Shown here piece by piece: positions 1 through 11,500 of a DNA stretch of 64,000 nt (position 1 is its first letter; every line of letters begins with the position of its first letter). The DNA comes from Epiperipatus broadwayi (Eukaryota; Onychophora; Udeonychophora; Euonychophora; Peripatidae): contig JAQFVV010006341.1 of assembly GCA_028023455.1 (NCBI GenBank), positions 1,116,001 to 1,180,000 of the forward strand. The letters run 5' to 3'. The translations under genes and the position numbers were made by a program. The notes under the pieces were generated by a model. It ran no database searches. It worked only from the letters and a program-made list of their open reading frames with translations, and had not been told where the DNA came from.

Positions 1-479
1 CAAAAAAAAACTAATCTGCCAATATGGTTAAAACAATAATTTATATTTTTCTGAGTGGTGAATCTTAAAATAGATGGATCTAGAATAGAATAATAGAACA
101 CTTTATTGCAATAATGCTTCAGGTCTTTTCAGTCTACAACCCACTACTTCAAATGTCATATTCAAATTGAATTTCACAAAAACCCAGTGAAATAAATTCA
201 GAAGAAGATAACTTATTAAACCTATTTTACTTCAAACGTGTTAGATGTAATTATTTATGGAAGGAACATATCAGTTTGCCAAAATTAAAGAGATGCAAGC
301 AAAGACTATTTTCACTATTTCATCTACTACATCCAAATAACTTCTGAAACGTTACTCGGAAGTTTAAAAAGAAAATAAATACTTCAAAGAAATATACTCA
401 TTGATTAAAATGTTAATAACAGTATTATTAACATTATATATACCCCGTGTTTAAGTTACAATAAAATAAGATTTATAAT
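1..479. other. AT-rich stretch, nothing recognised
   Basis: No open frame of useful length, no tRNA-like boxes and no repeat shared with the rest of the window were seen here. Confidence 0.6.
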
Positions 480-490
480 AGTTTATTATA

Positions 491-1125
491 ATAGGTTTAC
501 ATTTATAAGTCACGTTTGTCTAATCATAGGTGGTTAAGAATGAGTTACTGTCTTTCTCCTGTGATGGGTTAAATAAATTTGTACAATTGAATATTTAATT
601 ATAACATTAGGCACACAATAGACTTAAACCCTGATTTAAACATGGTCTGTAAGAGTTGGTGTATGTAGAATGTGCGCTGTAAACTTAAGTGATTCACTTA
701 AGTTTTTAAAATTCTTAGCAGCAGGAGAGTGCACAGAGATTTATAATATTTAAAAAATAGCGCATTATCAGAGATTCACTTCCATTTGAATAATTTCAAA
801 GTTTTCAGTGCTTTATACTAATAGGTTTACATTTATAAGTCATGTTTGTCTAATCATAGATGAGACACTGTCTTTCTCCTGTGATGGGTTAAATATAATT
901 GTACAATTGAATATTTGATTATAACATCAGGCACACAATAGACTCAAGCCCTGATTTAAGCATGGTCTGTAAAAGTTGGTGTATAGAGAATATATACTCT
1001 AAACCCAAGTGATTCACTTAAGTTTTTTAAATTCTTACCAGTGGGAGAGTGCATGGAGAATTATAATATTTAAGAAATAGTGCATTATCAGTGATTGGAT
1101 TCCATTTGAATAATTTCAATAGTTT
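491..1125. repeat. Tandem duplication, two units of about 330 and 305 bp
   Basis: Unit 1 (about 491-820) and unit 2 (about 821-1125) both open with ATAGGTTTACATTTATAAGT and share long matched blocks (TCTTTCTCCTGTGATGGGTT, GCACACAATAGACT, the phrase around GTGATTCACTTAAGTTTTT). Unit 2 lacks a few short stretches. Each unit contains a near-perfect short palindrome centred on AAGTGATTCACTT. The end of each unit (GCATTATCAG followed by CCATTTGAATAATTTCAA) resembles an internal block of the pogo-like elements at 8.95 kb and 29.97 kb, so the duplicated unit probably derives from that family or shares a nested element with it. No coding potential is seen. Confidence 0.85.
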
Positions 1126-2390
1126 TATTACATAACTGAAAATACATGAATATCATCAAAACTGATTTTTATTCAATACTCATAATAAAAGAATAAAAAA
1201 CAACCATTTTTCTCATAAGTTCATAAAAAGTTTGAACCCCAGGAAAGATAAACTGACTCACAACTCACACACATTAAACTCTTGATCCCATATTGCCACA
1301 CCAAACCTTATAGGATTATTCAGAGTAATTGGGTTTACTTCATTATGCAATACAACCAAAATGTTTCCAAATATGCAAAAATATTTGAAGTTAGTATTAA
1401 ACATCTTATTCATCTACAATATAAATCCATGTTTTCCAAAGTTTAAATTTCATAACTCTGCCAATCCACGAATCTTCCTAAAATGTATTTTCTGAATTTT
1501 TCTATATATATTTTCTCAACTACTCTTGGGGCAGTCTTTCTTTTTTATGGAGTTCATTTTAATATTTTATACCATTTCTTGAGATAATCTCTTGGCAAGT
1601 TCATATCATTCTAATTACTTTATTCTGAATTCAATATTCATTACCTTTTTGCACACTGATTCTCTTCTGAAGTTTTAGCAGATATTTCAGGACTTTTAGT
1701 AAATATTTCCAATAATCTACTTTTGTAATTGTCTTTTTTTATTCTTTCTTTTTATCTGCCAAACCATATTGGGATATGTAATGAGACTTTCCAATACTGT
1801 AACGTGTATTTATTATTTACTGAATTTTGATATATTATAATTCAATAGTCTTATATTTATTATTGATGCAGCTTTCTTACTCATATTATTCTTTATTTTA
1901 TAACTTTATTTATTATTTCCTGTGTGGGTATTTTGGGCCAAGATTATATTTTTCACATTTTTTAGTCCATTGTCCGTCTTCCAATATTATGTCATATTAA
2001 CTCAAAACAAAAGTTCTTTGCACTTTGTTATGTTTATATCCAATCCTGATTTTCTATATTTTACATAAGTCAAACATTCATGATTTTGAGCCAAACTTAT
2101 TTAACCACCCATTAATATTTATAGTAATTCTTATTATTTCACATACTCCCATCTCCCTGCCATATTTTATGGTCCTGCTGTAGTTATATCTTAAAAATAA
2201 TATATGCGATAAATCTGTAAAGTGACATTATTATTATTATTTGAAAAAATTCTTACTAATTCTTTTTTTCTTATTTTATGTTTTGGGATCTCTTGAAAAA
2301 TACTTTAAATAATATATGATGAGTAACAGCCTTCAAAACATTACATAATCATCATTTCTTATGCCTACACAATGTGTTCACACAACCGCC
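1126..2390. other. AT-rich stretch, nothing recognised
   Basis: Long T-rich runs with scattered short palindromes only. No coding, RNA-gene or shared-repeat signal was found. Confidence 0.55.
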
Positions 2391-2393
2391 ATG

Positions 2394-2560
2394 CTCTCCT
2401 TTAATGGAAACCATAATAATTAATGGACGATAGAAGGTTAATACATCAAATCTCTATCTAGTATTTATTCATCCAATATTCCCAGATTAGTTTCTAGCAT
2501 ATTGCTTTCATAAGTGAGGAGTTTTGAATCTGAAAGCATTACGTGTACATCTTTCTAATA
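2394..2560. repeat. Family B fragment (degraded)
   Basis: Contains the family B core phrase CCAATATTCCCAGATTAGTTTC, preceded by a TAATGGA...AGAAGGTTAATA block like the arms seen at 37.2 and 49.9 kb. No matching second arm could be traced, so this is a partial, old copy. Confidence 0.45.
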
Positions 2561-2787
2561 TCCATTTATTATTATAGCTTGCACTGGATGGCAATATTAT
2601 ATAAAGAAGTTGCGAATATAACAAATTGTTGGTATGTTTTGGTTTTATATTCAAAATAAAATTGTATTAAAAAGGATGAATAATAATATTCACAAACAAC
2701 ATTTATTTAATGATTTTAAAACGATATTAATTATTAGCAATCAACAAGGAAAAATATATTTCACAACATAAAAGATAATTTTTAAAT

Positions 2788-2893
2788 ATATAAAATAAAG
2801 AGATTGATTTCTCATACTACAAATGTTTCAGCTACAACTTATATAAAATAAAGAGATTGATTTCTCATATTACAAATGTTTCAGCTACAACTT
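2788..2893. repeat. 53-bp perfect tandem duplication (2 copies)
   Basis: Two adjacent 53-bp units (2788-2840 and 2841-2893) read ATATAAAATAAAGAGATTGA and continue through CAAATGTTTCAGCTACAACTT. I see one mismatch (CATACTAC versus CATATTAC). A recent replication-slippage duplication is the simplest explanation. Confidence 0.93.
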
Positions 2894-3207
2894 ATACTTA
2901 TCAACCATGCCAGAGATGAAAAAATTGCTGTACACCAGAATTCATGACCAGTACAATTACTTATAACCAGATTAATGTGATAACTGTGGGTGTGTGTTAA
3001 CATATTTATTACCCTAAGATAGTTGTATTTGATCTAACTGCAATTTTGAAATAATGAATATAGACATTTAATATTCATGATGCAGTTATAAGTTAATTAT
3101 TTGTAATATGAGCAATCACTCTCTTCGTATAATGTTAAGTTAATTATTAGTTAACAATACTAAAATATAAATTTCCATTAAAGAGTGCATAGTTGCACTT
3201 TCAATCA

Positions 3208-3332
3208 TATATATATATATATATATATTAAGAAGGATTAGTTTCATGGCAAACGAACAGTAAATGTGTAATTCTAAAAATGTGTTGGGTGACATAGCAT
3301 TCACTTACATATATATATATTTAAATACAGGT

Positions 3333-3394
<62 letters not shown>
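3208..3394. repeat. TA microsatellites (about 22 bp and 59 bp)
   Basis: One AT run spans about 3208-3229. A second, uninterrupted run spans 3336-3394. The longer one abuts a family C repeat, an association repeated elsewhere in the window. Confidence 0.95.
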
Positions 3395-3395
<1 letters not shown>

Positions 3396-3768
3396 TTTAA
3401 GAAAGATGTACTTAGAGGGTATTTGAACTCAGACTTTCAAGCTCCCTTTAATCATTCACTCCATCTTATACAACTGATACACATGACCACATACATATGC
3501 AAAAGATAAATGATCTCCAATATACATATTTCATACTGAACCAGCATTCATCAGTTGGTCCAGACCATCATCTCTTACACACACTTATAATCAGTGCTTG
3601 GTTTATATTAAGGTAAAAAAATCTTCAAAGTTTAATGGACAAGCTAACATGCCATTATCAGATTTTCAATGATTGGGATGGCTGAAGAGTTGGAAATGGC
3701 GAAGATTGAAGCATGTCTATTAAAGGTCAAATATTTGCTATCTTAATATAAACCAAGCACTGATTATA
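3395..3768. repeat. Family C repeat, rearranged as an inverted fusion
   Basis: The left part (3410-3650) reads in the same direction as the family C copy at 44.19 kb: TTGAACTCAGACTTTCAAG, then CATATTTCATACTGAACCAGC, then TTGGTCCAGA, then TTTAATGGACA. After about 3655 the sequence switches to the opposite strand of the same family (CAGATTTTCAATGATTGGGA, then AAGAGTTGGA, then TGTCTATTAAAG). As a result 3591-3645 and 3715-3763 form an inverted repeat beginning ATCAGTGCTTGGTTTATATTA. The copy is old and noncoding. Confidence 0.75.
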
Positions 3769-4545
3769 TATATATTGTATCAATATCATATCGGTACATG
3801 TATATAATTTTTGTTTAAAAAAATTATTAAAATAATAAATCAACAAATCAATAAATAAGTTATAAAAATCTAAAGAGTTTCTTTATTAAACAAAATGCAG
3901 TTTGCTGTCAAAACGTAAAATTAAAAGTCAAAGAGAATAGTGATGAAATAAAAATTACAATTAATTAATTAGAAGGGGGAAGGGGGTTTGTTTTAGAAAC
4001 ATCAAGATAAAAGTTATCAAAGAAGTTAAAGAGTTTTTTTTTTTGCTAAAAACAATTAATTATAGTTACAGGAAAAATTAAAAGAAGTTGATTTTCTAAT
4101 AAGTAAAAAATATCTCTTTTGAGTTAAAGAAAGAAAAGGTAATTGTAAAAATAATATTGAGTTTATTAGAATGAAATCTACATGTGCATAAATGACGAAT
4201 TAATGTGAGCTTGTTAGTAAAATATATATGTTCGATTGTAAACATAGCATAAATATGTGCATGTTAAAATGAAATAAATGAAAGTTAAAAAATTAAAAAC
4301 ACTCAGCAATGGCTACTAAGTTAAAAATCTACAAAACAACAAGTTTTGTGAAGGCTATTAAATTAAACAAAAAACAACAACAAACATGCAATGGCTTCTA
4401 ATAAAAGCAAGTCTAACAACAGGATTAAAAGCTTATCTAGAGGAATGCGATTAAAAACAAGAAAGGAATTTTGACAACAGATATTGCTGGAGGACATCAA
4501 AATGACAACAGGACTTATGGATAAATAGTCCAGTTTTCCATCAGA
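3769..4545. other. AT-rich stretch, nothing recognised
   Basis: Homopurine runs and a short AAC-rich segment near 4365-4385 occur here. No gene or mobile-element signal was seen. Confidence 0.5.
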
Positions 4546-4640
4546 AAATCAGTTCAGTTCAGTTGAGAAAACAGTTCAGTTGAGAATCAGTTGAGATTGA
4601 GTTCAGTTGAGAATCAGTTCAGTGAAATCATGAGATTAAA
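4546..4640. repeat. Degenerate minisatellite of the motif CAGTTCAGTTGAGAA
   Basis: The motif CAGTTCAGTTGAGAA recurs about four to five times with insertions and trimmed copies. The reverse complement (CTCAACTGAACTGA) resembles the repeat motif at 25.44-25.55 kb (CTTCAACTGAACTGAATTG), so the two may be fragments of one element family. Confidence 0.7.
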
Positions 4641-5564
4641 TCAGTCAATTGATCAGTTCACAATGCAGTGTTAAAAACCTCAGAAACATACGACTCTGCT
4701 CTAACCTGAGTCTGATGAAAACAGACATCTGCCCATAAAAGTGATACCTGCATAACAATCTGAAGTCGCTCAATATCTAATTGTCTTAAAGAAGAAAATG
4801 CCTTGGAATAATAAGCATCAAATCTCCACAAGAAAACTTTAAATCTAACTGGTTAGAAATATTTCATTAGAAGCAGCAAAGAGCAAGAAGTATCCACATT
4901 CTAAAATCCTATGTAATAACATGTTTTTTATTCTCATATCTAAAGTAGTCATTTCATTAGTTTGAAGCCTCCCAGAGTCAAGTAATAATGAATTCTATAG
5001 CATACATAAATGAACTATTGATGTGTGTGTTTTTAAATGTCAAATATTATTTAATGCTTAGTTATATGATATTCTCATGTGTGAATTAAGAATGTGCCTG
5101 ATCATTATATAAAATACCAGTGTTATGTTAATTAAGATTTACAAAAGTATTTAAAATTAGTATAATAAATGTTAATTAAAATAAATTGTCTTTTAAACTT
5201 AATATCTGTCGGCCGATTCTTTATCATTAATTAAATAAATTTTACCACTAGTTAAATTCAGTGAAAGTGTTATTGTAGTGTTAATTGAGCTAGTCATGGC
5301 ATATATCTTAGGTTCTGAGTTAGTTTGCCGTTGTTCAAAGCATGTTATTTATCCTCTGGGTAAGTAACTGGTGCCTGTGTTTCTACAAAACAAAAAAGCA
5401 CTCTGAATGATCGGTGTTAAAGTCAGCAGCCAGAGAAGAAGTTACGTCCTGGAAATGTAACACTAGTTGTATATTTTATAGCTATCATTTGGACATACAT
5501 ACTCTCTGAGTACGTTGTTCTCTGCCTAAGAGGCTGGTATATAAATAGGTTTAACACATCTGGT
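4641..5564. other. AT-rich stretch, no gene recognised
   Basis: Contains slightly less AT-rich patches near 5200-5450 (TCTGTCGGCCGATTC and AAAGTCAGCAGCCAGAG). They could be retroelement flank or untranslated sequence, but no paired LTR or coding frame was found. Confidence 0.4.
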
Positions 5565-5760
5565 ACAATATATATATATACTTGTGTGGAAGATGATGAC
5601 TTGGACCATTTGATGAATGCTGGTTAGCATGAAATACATATATTGGAGATCATTTATCTTTTCCACAAGCATGTAGATATGTGTATCAGTTGTATTAGGT
5701 GGAGTTGATGGCTAAAGGGAGCTTGAAATTTTGAGTCAAATACCTTCTAATTATATATAT
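5565..5760 (-). repeat. Family C partial copy, minus orientation
   Basis: Starts in a TA run, then reads CTTGGACCATTTGATGAATG, AGCATGAAATACATATATTG, ATCATTTATCTTTTC and AAGGGAGCTTGAAATTTTGA, and ends at another TA/GA run. This is the reverse complement of the first half of the family C unit. It is truncated before the GTCCATTAAAG block. Confidence 0.75.
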
Positions 5761-6940
5761 AGAGAGAGATTTTAAATACAGTAAAAATGAATGCGGATAA
5801 AATTTATACACCTAAGTATTTATAATAAAGGCTGGAACACCTTAAATATGGATTAATTAACAATATTTATTGATATTTTGAGAGACTGTAAACTATTTGA
5901 AATTATATAAAAACAGCTCTATTGATCTATTTTATTTATGTTTGATTTTGACAAAAAGATTATTTTTTTCTCGGACAAAGTATAAATAAAGATGTTTTAA
6001 TGTACAAGATTAACTCCAATATGATTAGGAACACATTTTTTTATTTAAGAAAATACTGGTTTAGTTAAATATAAATTTAAAATAAAGTGATTGTCATATA
6101 ATGTTTTGTCTAATTTTTTATTAATTAAAAAAAATTTAAATGTCCTATTTATAATTTTTTTTATATTCCATAGATTTCATCTATAAGTAGTGAATTGAGT
6201 TTAACTAAAAAAAGATAAACAGGTTCAAAAGAAAAAGAGTTGCTATATATATATAGCAGACACTGCTTACAATATATTAAGTTCAGAAATTATAAAAGCC
6301 AGATAGCTAACCAGAACATATACACTCATTATATATAAAGAATACATATTTATTGGAAGATGTTCTAGTGGGTATATGATTTAAATATGTCAAAACAGAT
6401 ATTTTTACATACATATGATGGTCAGGTGAAAGTCAATGGCTAGTAAGTAAAATATGTAATAATATTGACATATTCTTTTAAATAGTTAACCAGTAATAAT
6501 AAGTGTTCAGTAAAAAATAAATAGAGATTGATCACTAAAATTGCTATACAAATCCAACTGTTTGAGGTTGTAACTCCTTCTTTCTTATTTCAAAAGTCCC
6601 TAGTAAGATTTTCCTTAATATTTAAACATTATTTTTACAATTCATATTTTGATAATCTTTATTTTATTTATTATAAACAGAAGCTTTCAACTGATAGATA
6701 TTCTAAAGTTTAATATTTGCATTCTGTAAAATAGAAAAATTAAATAGTTCAACAGAGTTCCTGCTTGGCATTACAAATGTAATATTATCTATTGAAAATA
6801 TAAACAGAATGAAATGTTAGATATTTGAATTACATTTTTTTTAAAAAATTTTAAAGAACTTTAGGATTAATTATTATTAAAGAAAATAAATATATTAAAA
6901 TTAAACATTAAATGTATTCTTATTAAAATTTATAAAACAT
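5761..6940. other. AT-rich stretch, nothing recognised
   Basis: Short open frames here (for example 6528-6713) have ordinary AT-rich composition and no recognisable motif. The short palindrome TGCTATATATATATAGCA lies at about 6241. Confidence 0.5.
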
Positions 6941-7010
6941 TTCGGTACTGTTGGGTGCGCAAAACTGTGCCAGTAGATGGCGCATCAGTGTCCATAAAGA
7001 AGCATGCAAT
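6941..7010 (-). repeat. Possible short retroposon fragment
   Basis: On the minus strand this patch reads GCGCCATCTACTGGCACAG. Phrases of the form GCGCCATCTA are common in invertebrate retroposon tails, and the patch is clearly less AT-rich than its flanks. Only one copy is seen, so the call is tentative. Confidence 0.25.
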
Positions 7011-7099
7011 CAATAAATTTTTTTAAAGAAATCACTCAAAATTCCTAAATTTTAAAAAAGTACACACACACATGTGGAAATCAGTAAAATATATAAAAT

Positions 7100-7245
7100 A
7101 ACTCTCCCACCAAGTGATTAATTGAAATGGCTCAAAAATAAGTAAAATACAAATTAAAAAATTGCTGCCCCAAGCAATTAATTGAAATGGCTTAAACCCC
7201 TATCCCCAAGTGATTAATCGAGCCATTTCAAAATTTTAAAAGTTT
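7100..7245. repeat. Three-copy motif with a perfect hairpin
   Basis: The motif AATTAATTGAAATGGCT, or close variants, occurs at about 7117 and 7178. It returns in inverted form (GATTAATCGAGCCATTTCAA) at about 7212. The arms TTGAAATGGCT and AGCCATTTCAA are exact complements and could pair across about 30 bases. It is noncoding and its function is unknown. Confidence 0.6.
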
Positions 7246-8740
7246 TAAAAGTTTCAAAATTTTAAAAGTTTGAATTTAGCAGTTAAGATTTGGAGATATA
7301 AGTTAGAGTTGTGAAGAAGATTGCTGGAGCAATTGAAACTGTCATGTTATAAAAAGAGCATTGTAAAAGTATTAAAGAACATAGATGATATTAATACTTT
7401 ATGGATTTGGCAATGCAATAGGAATGATAAAGTTAAAATACTTCATAAAGAATATATATATTGAGTTATATTTGTTCTTGTGTGAACTGCAAAATGGCCT
7501 AGATGTTAAACAGGAATTTAGTTAGGTTAAATTCTTTACATACATGAAATGAACAGGATACAAATGTGAAACAATTTAGTCATAATAGTATTAATATAAA
7601 AATTATAAATGTTAAATCTTGCTGATTATAATTGTAAATATATATATATTTTCTTATGCAGTTTCATTTATTTTTTTTTTGTTTTTAAAAATCAAAAAAC
7701 AAAAAGAGATTAAGATCATTAAAAATTGTTTATTATGTAATTGAAAAACCAGAAAGAATTAGCATCTTCATCTCTGAAGAAATGATGTGTTTTTCAATTC
7801 ATGTTGAAAAAAATTTCTTTTGCAAAAAAATATCAATCGGCCAATGCCTAATGCAGTAATTTCTAAGATAGTCATGTGATTGAATGGAAGAGTGATATCA
7901 GTATTATTTGTAAATAAAGAAAGGTGATGCGGGTGGTTGAATTCAGTAAAAAATCAGTAGTAGTGAGAGTCAAAAATCAGAATCTCAGCTTAGAAGTCTA
8001 ATGCTAGATTGACTTCACTCTTAGCTAGACAAATGATGTTTGTCAAGTATTATAATAGTATGGAGTTTACAAGAACAACAAGCTAATAATATCTTGCTAA
8101 AATCTGGTAATCAGTAATGAACTATTTAATTATTTTAATTAAAAGAGAGGTAAAAAAAAAAAAATATTCTAGACAGAAACTTTAATTTAGCCTTATGTCA
8201 TGATTCATACTAAATCATGGCTGTCTCCACCTATTAAACTGAAATAAAATGATTCTTATTCTCGAAATAAAGAGCTACAAAAAGAAAAAACAAAAAAGCT
8301 AAATGCAAGAAAATGAAATGAAAATAATTGTTAAACTGGAAACATAGAGGTATAGAAAGAAAAGACTAAAAAAAGCGATATACAAACTACATCTAAGATA
8401 TTGACTAAACAAGTATTTGCAACAATTTACAAAATATACTATATTTGGAAACTAAAAAAAAACAAAAATCCATGGTAAAATGAGGTATTATGATGGATGC
8501 AAATTTGCAATTCTAAATATGGTTTTGTAGCATTGAATAATTCTTTATAGTGAGTTTGTTCGAAAAAAATTACTAATCTCAAATGATATGAGAACATTTC
8601 TATGTTCCAAATAAAGAGGAGAAAAGTTCAAGTTAAAATTATAATTTTTAATTATTATGAAATATTTTTTACAGTCTTATTATTATAAAGGAGCAACTGT
8701 AATTAAAAGCTAATTAAGAAACATAAGAGGAAAATAAAAA
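7246..8740. other. AT-rich stretch, nothing recognised
   Basis: No open frame, RNA box or shared repeat was identified over this interval. Confidence 0.5.
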
Positions 8741-8869
8741 ATGTACACCTGGGTCTTGTTTTATGCAGATTTTTTTAATGCGATTTTGAAGTTATGCGAT
8801 TCATAATTTCTTCTTAATATCTTTGTATGCGGTTTTCTTTTATGTGATAAAAATTATTATATCAGAAGT

Positions 8870-8978
8870 CAAGCTCCAATAATGTGCTATTACTTTAAAT
8901 ATTATAAATTTCATGTACTCACACATCGTATTTAAAGTAATAGTGCATTATCAGAGTTTGAGCTCTATCTAATAATTT
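8870..8978. repeat. Internal palindrome in pogo-like copy 1
   Basis: AAGCTCCAATAATGTGCTAT followed by TACTTTAAA is mirrored by AAAGTAATAGTGCATTATCA and GAGTTTGAGCTCT. The same arrangement exists in copy 2 at 29.90-29.99 kb, so it is an original component of the element or an older nested foldback. Confidence 0.75.
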
Positions 8979-9634
8979 CAATATTTTCAGCACTTTACAA
9001 TAGTACTGTAATAGATTTTATGCAATAAAGAAGTTCATAATTTACTTAAAATCATTATTTCCCCATTTTATATACACACATTAAATTATATAAGATTGGC
9101 TGTCGGATGGGTATTTTAATGAGTGCAATGAGTTTCAGCAGTAGCTCACTTTATTTCAATTTTCAACTATCTGCACTTCACAAATTAAAAGATTATTTAC
9201 AAGATTATAATGTAAATCTGTTCAAATGTTATAGATGCCTATATTATGCATGTTGTTGTTTTTGCATTTTAAATCACATTCTGTTTTTGCTTTTTAAAAA
9301 AGAGTACATAATCAATTAATCATTTAGTGTCTCCAAGTTTATTTTTAAAAGGTGAGTAACAGTGGTGGGCACAATTAAATTTGACAATTAAAAATTAAAA
9401 TCTGATTTTTAATTGTAATTAACAATTTAAAAATTATGTAATGTGATCTGAATTTAATGTGATGTGAAACAATGAAATTTGATTTTTAAACAGAATTGAA
9501 AATTAAAAAATTAAAGATGAAAATAAGAACTTAATTTTTAATTGTTAGTTTTAATTAAATTTTGTGCAGTGGTGAGTAGGTGTCTTTTTATTATCATAAG
9601 TCTAAGTTTTTATTTTTATTTTAAACTTTTAGTT

Positions 9635-9838
9635 TACCCTAATGGAGAGGAAAAAATACCCAAGAAAATGAATTTCTTTGGAAAAAAAATTTCAATTTTA
9701 GATAGCTTAGCAAAATCAGAAGGATTAACAGCAATTAGAAAACATTTTACTTTGGGTGAGTGTACTATAAGAGCAACTAAAAAAATAAAATTGGTGCTAG
9801 TTGGATTTCCTCTTGTGATGAAACTGATGTCTTACTAG
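9635..9838 (+). pseudogene. Transposase fragment: N-terminal helix-turn-helix of a pogo/CENP-B-type protein
   Basis: The frame encodes KKMNFFGKKISILDSLAKS, then EGLTAIRKHFTLGECTIRA, then TKKIK. This fits the first DNA-binding helix-turn-helix of pogo, Tigger and CENP-B proteins: basic start, ILD-L-KGES core, a helix ending in G-STIR, then K-K-K. In autonomous relatives this domain binds the terminal inverted repeats. The frame stops at 9838, long before the CENP-B second DNA-binding domain and the DDE catalytic core, which are absent. The upstream part of the open frame (9542-9634) looks like leader sequence and not protein. Identification is by motif only. Confidence 0.72.
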
Positions 9839-10150
9839 ATCACAAACAAACTTGCATATCATCAAATAGTGATAATGATTAAAATACTGTACATATATAA
9901 AAAATGCAAAATACTGTAAATTACACATAAAAATATATTGTTTTGAATAAAATTAGATACTGTAGTTGATAAAAAAAAATTAAAAAAGTTTGTCTTGTAT
10001 CAATTTTTTTCAAATTTGAAATTTTTTATTAGTCATATTTTATTTCCTTTTTTTTAATGTGAATTTTAAAGTAATTTTACATCGTTACTTTGTTTTTATG
10101 TGATTTTTGAAAATTACAGTACCTATCCCCCATTTTTCAAGGTAAGTTAA

Positions 10151-11437
10151 GTCTACAAAATCATATATAATGCATAAAATTATCTGTTAACTTTGGGTAA
10201 TATAGAGTTCTTGTTTACAATCAGGGGTAATCAGTCTTGTATTATTGGTAAGTATGAAATTAATTATAACTTTATTACATAATTTTTTAAAAAGTAATAA
10301 TCTTTGAAAGTTATTGTGATGCTTTTCTTATCCTAACTATCTGTTGTATGAATTACCAGTGTGACTAATTTTATCACAGATTGGTAATTTGAGGCTTTTT
10401 TTGGGTTATCTCAGTGCAATTAATAAATAATGCTATAAATTACATAAGTATATAATTTTGCTAATGCCAAATCTAGATAAGGCATAACAGTATTTGCAAT
10501 ATATATATATATTGTGCCCTTTTGTATGGGTCACCATCTAATTTTGTGCTAATCTATTAAAAATTTTAAATTTAAGATATATTTGAATATGTGATGTTAA
10601 TTTTGCTTATGGTAATATTTCAAAAGGTTTAATTAAAGCAATCTATGAGTATTTGATATGTGAAATTGTGCTGATATAAAGAGAGACATTTTAAATGATG
10701 ATGATTATAATATATAGTTGGGAAAAATGGCCATAATCAATACTGCATTAATATATTTAATAAATAGGTGTTTAAAGCTAAAGGTGTTTAAAAGACAAAT
10801 TAAAATTAAATGTATATGTTTATTGTTGATAAAATAATATTATAAAAGAATATAAATATTTTAATTATTGTAAGTACTTAAATAAAAGACTAATATTTGA
10901 TTTTAATAATATTGGATAATTATTTTAAAATCTATTATAATATCTTATTTATTTAAAAAATATTTATTTTAAAAAATGCAATTGTTAGTTTATTTTTAGA
11001 CGATGACAAGCGTTTCTTGTGTTGTAAAGAACAGATGTTTGTTAAATGTACACACACATGCGTGGAAGTTGTTTAGTAAAGTTGCAGAACTATTTTAAAA
11101 ATCATGTTATAAATTTATAAATAATACGTGAGTTATCACGAGATAAAAATAAAGATATTCAATGTGAAATATTAAATCTGATTTTAAAATATTGTTTTAA
11201 AAATATAACGTATAAAATAGACTTAGTTTATTTAAAATAATTTTATAAAAGTTAAAATTAAAATCAAGTAGGTAAAAATATTTTTAAAAAATGTTTAATA
11301 GATTTAAATAAACGATAAAGATTATTTAGAAATTTGATAATGTAATAAATATTAAATATTAAATAAGTCATTATTTATTTTAATTTTGTGTTGTTGGTAA
11401 ATATGTAAATAAGCCAGCAAAGTTGATTGTTTAATCT
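10151..11437. other. AT-rich stretch, nothing recognised
   Basis: Very AT-rich with long runs of A and T and a short TA run at about 10500. No gene or repeat shared with the rest of the window was seen. Confidence 0.5.
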
Positions 11438-11500
11438 ACCAATCAAATGGGAAGTTTCTTCCAGTATAAAAGCTCAATTCAATTGTTAGGAGAGGACTTC
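11438..11500 (+). promoter_or_regulatory. Candidate TATA/CCAAT promoter
   Basis: CCAATCAAA at about 11440 is followed 20-25 bases later by TATAAAAG (11465-11472) in a locally less AT-rich patch. That is the spacing expected of a polymerase II promoter or of a retroelement LTR. No coding exon and no second LTR was found downstream, so the assignment rests on the motif pair alone. Chance occurrence is plausible in DNA this rich in A and T. Confidence 0.3.

Larger units (their letters stand above)
8746..10150 (+). mobile_element. Pogo/Tigger-like DNA transposon, internally deleted and 3'-truncated (copy 1)
   Basis: The 5' end, CACCTGGGTCTTGTTTTATG preceded by TA, is the same terminal sequence as the complete copy at 29.84 kb, and the two copies align on both sides of different internal deletions. 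Inside lie a palindromic segment (8870-8975), then a 5' leader, then the transposase N-terminal fragment (9640-9838). That fragment joins directly to the 3' untranslated block (TAAAATACTGT, then GTTTGTCTTGTATCAATTTT). Matching stops after TTTTTCAAGGTAAGTTA at about 10149, so the 3' terminal inverted repeat is missing. This copy cannot transpose by itself. Confidence 0.8.

Noticed and set aside
3264-3509. 81-codon frame with Tyr-Ile repeats
   Set aside because: It is generated by the TA microsatellite plus family C sequence. The same applies to the frames at 40017-40262 and 63792-63992.
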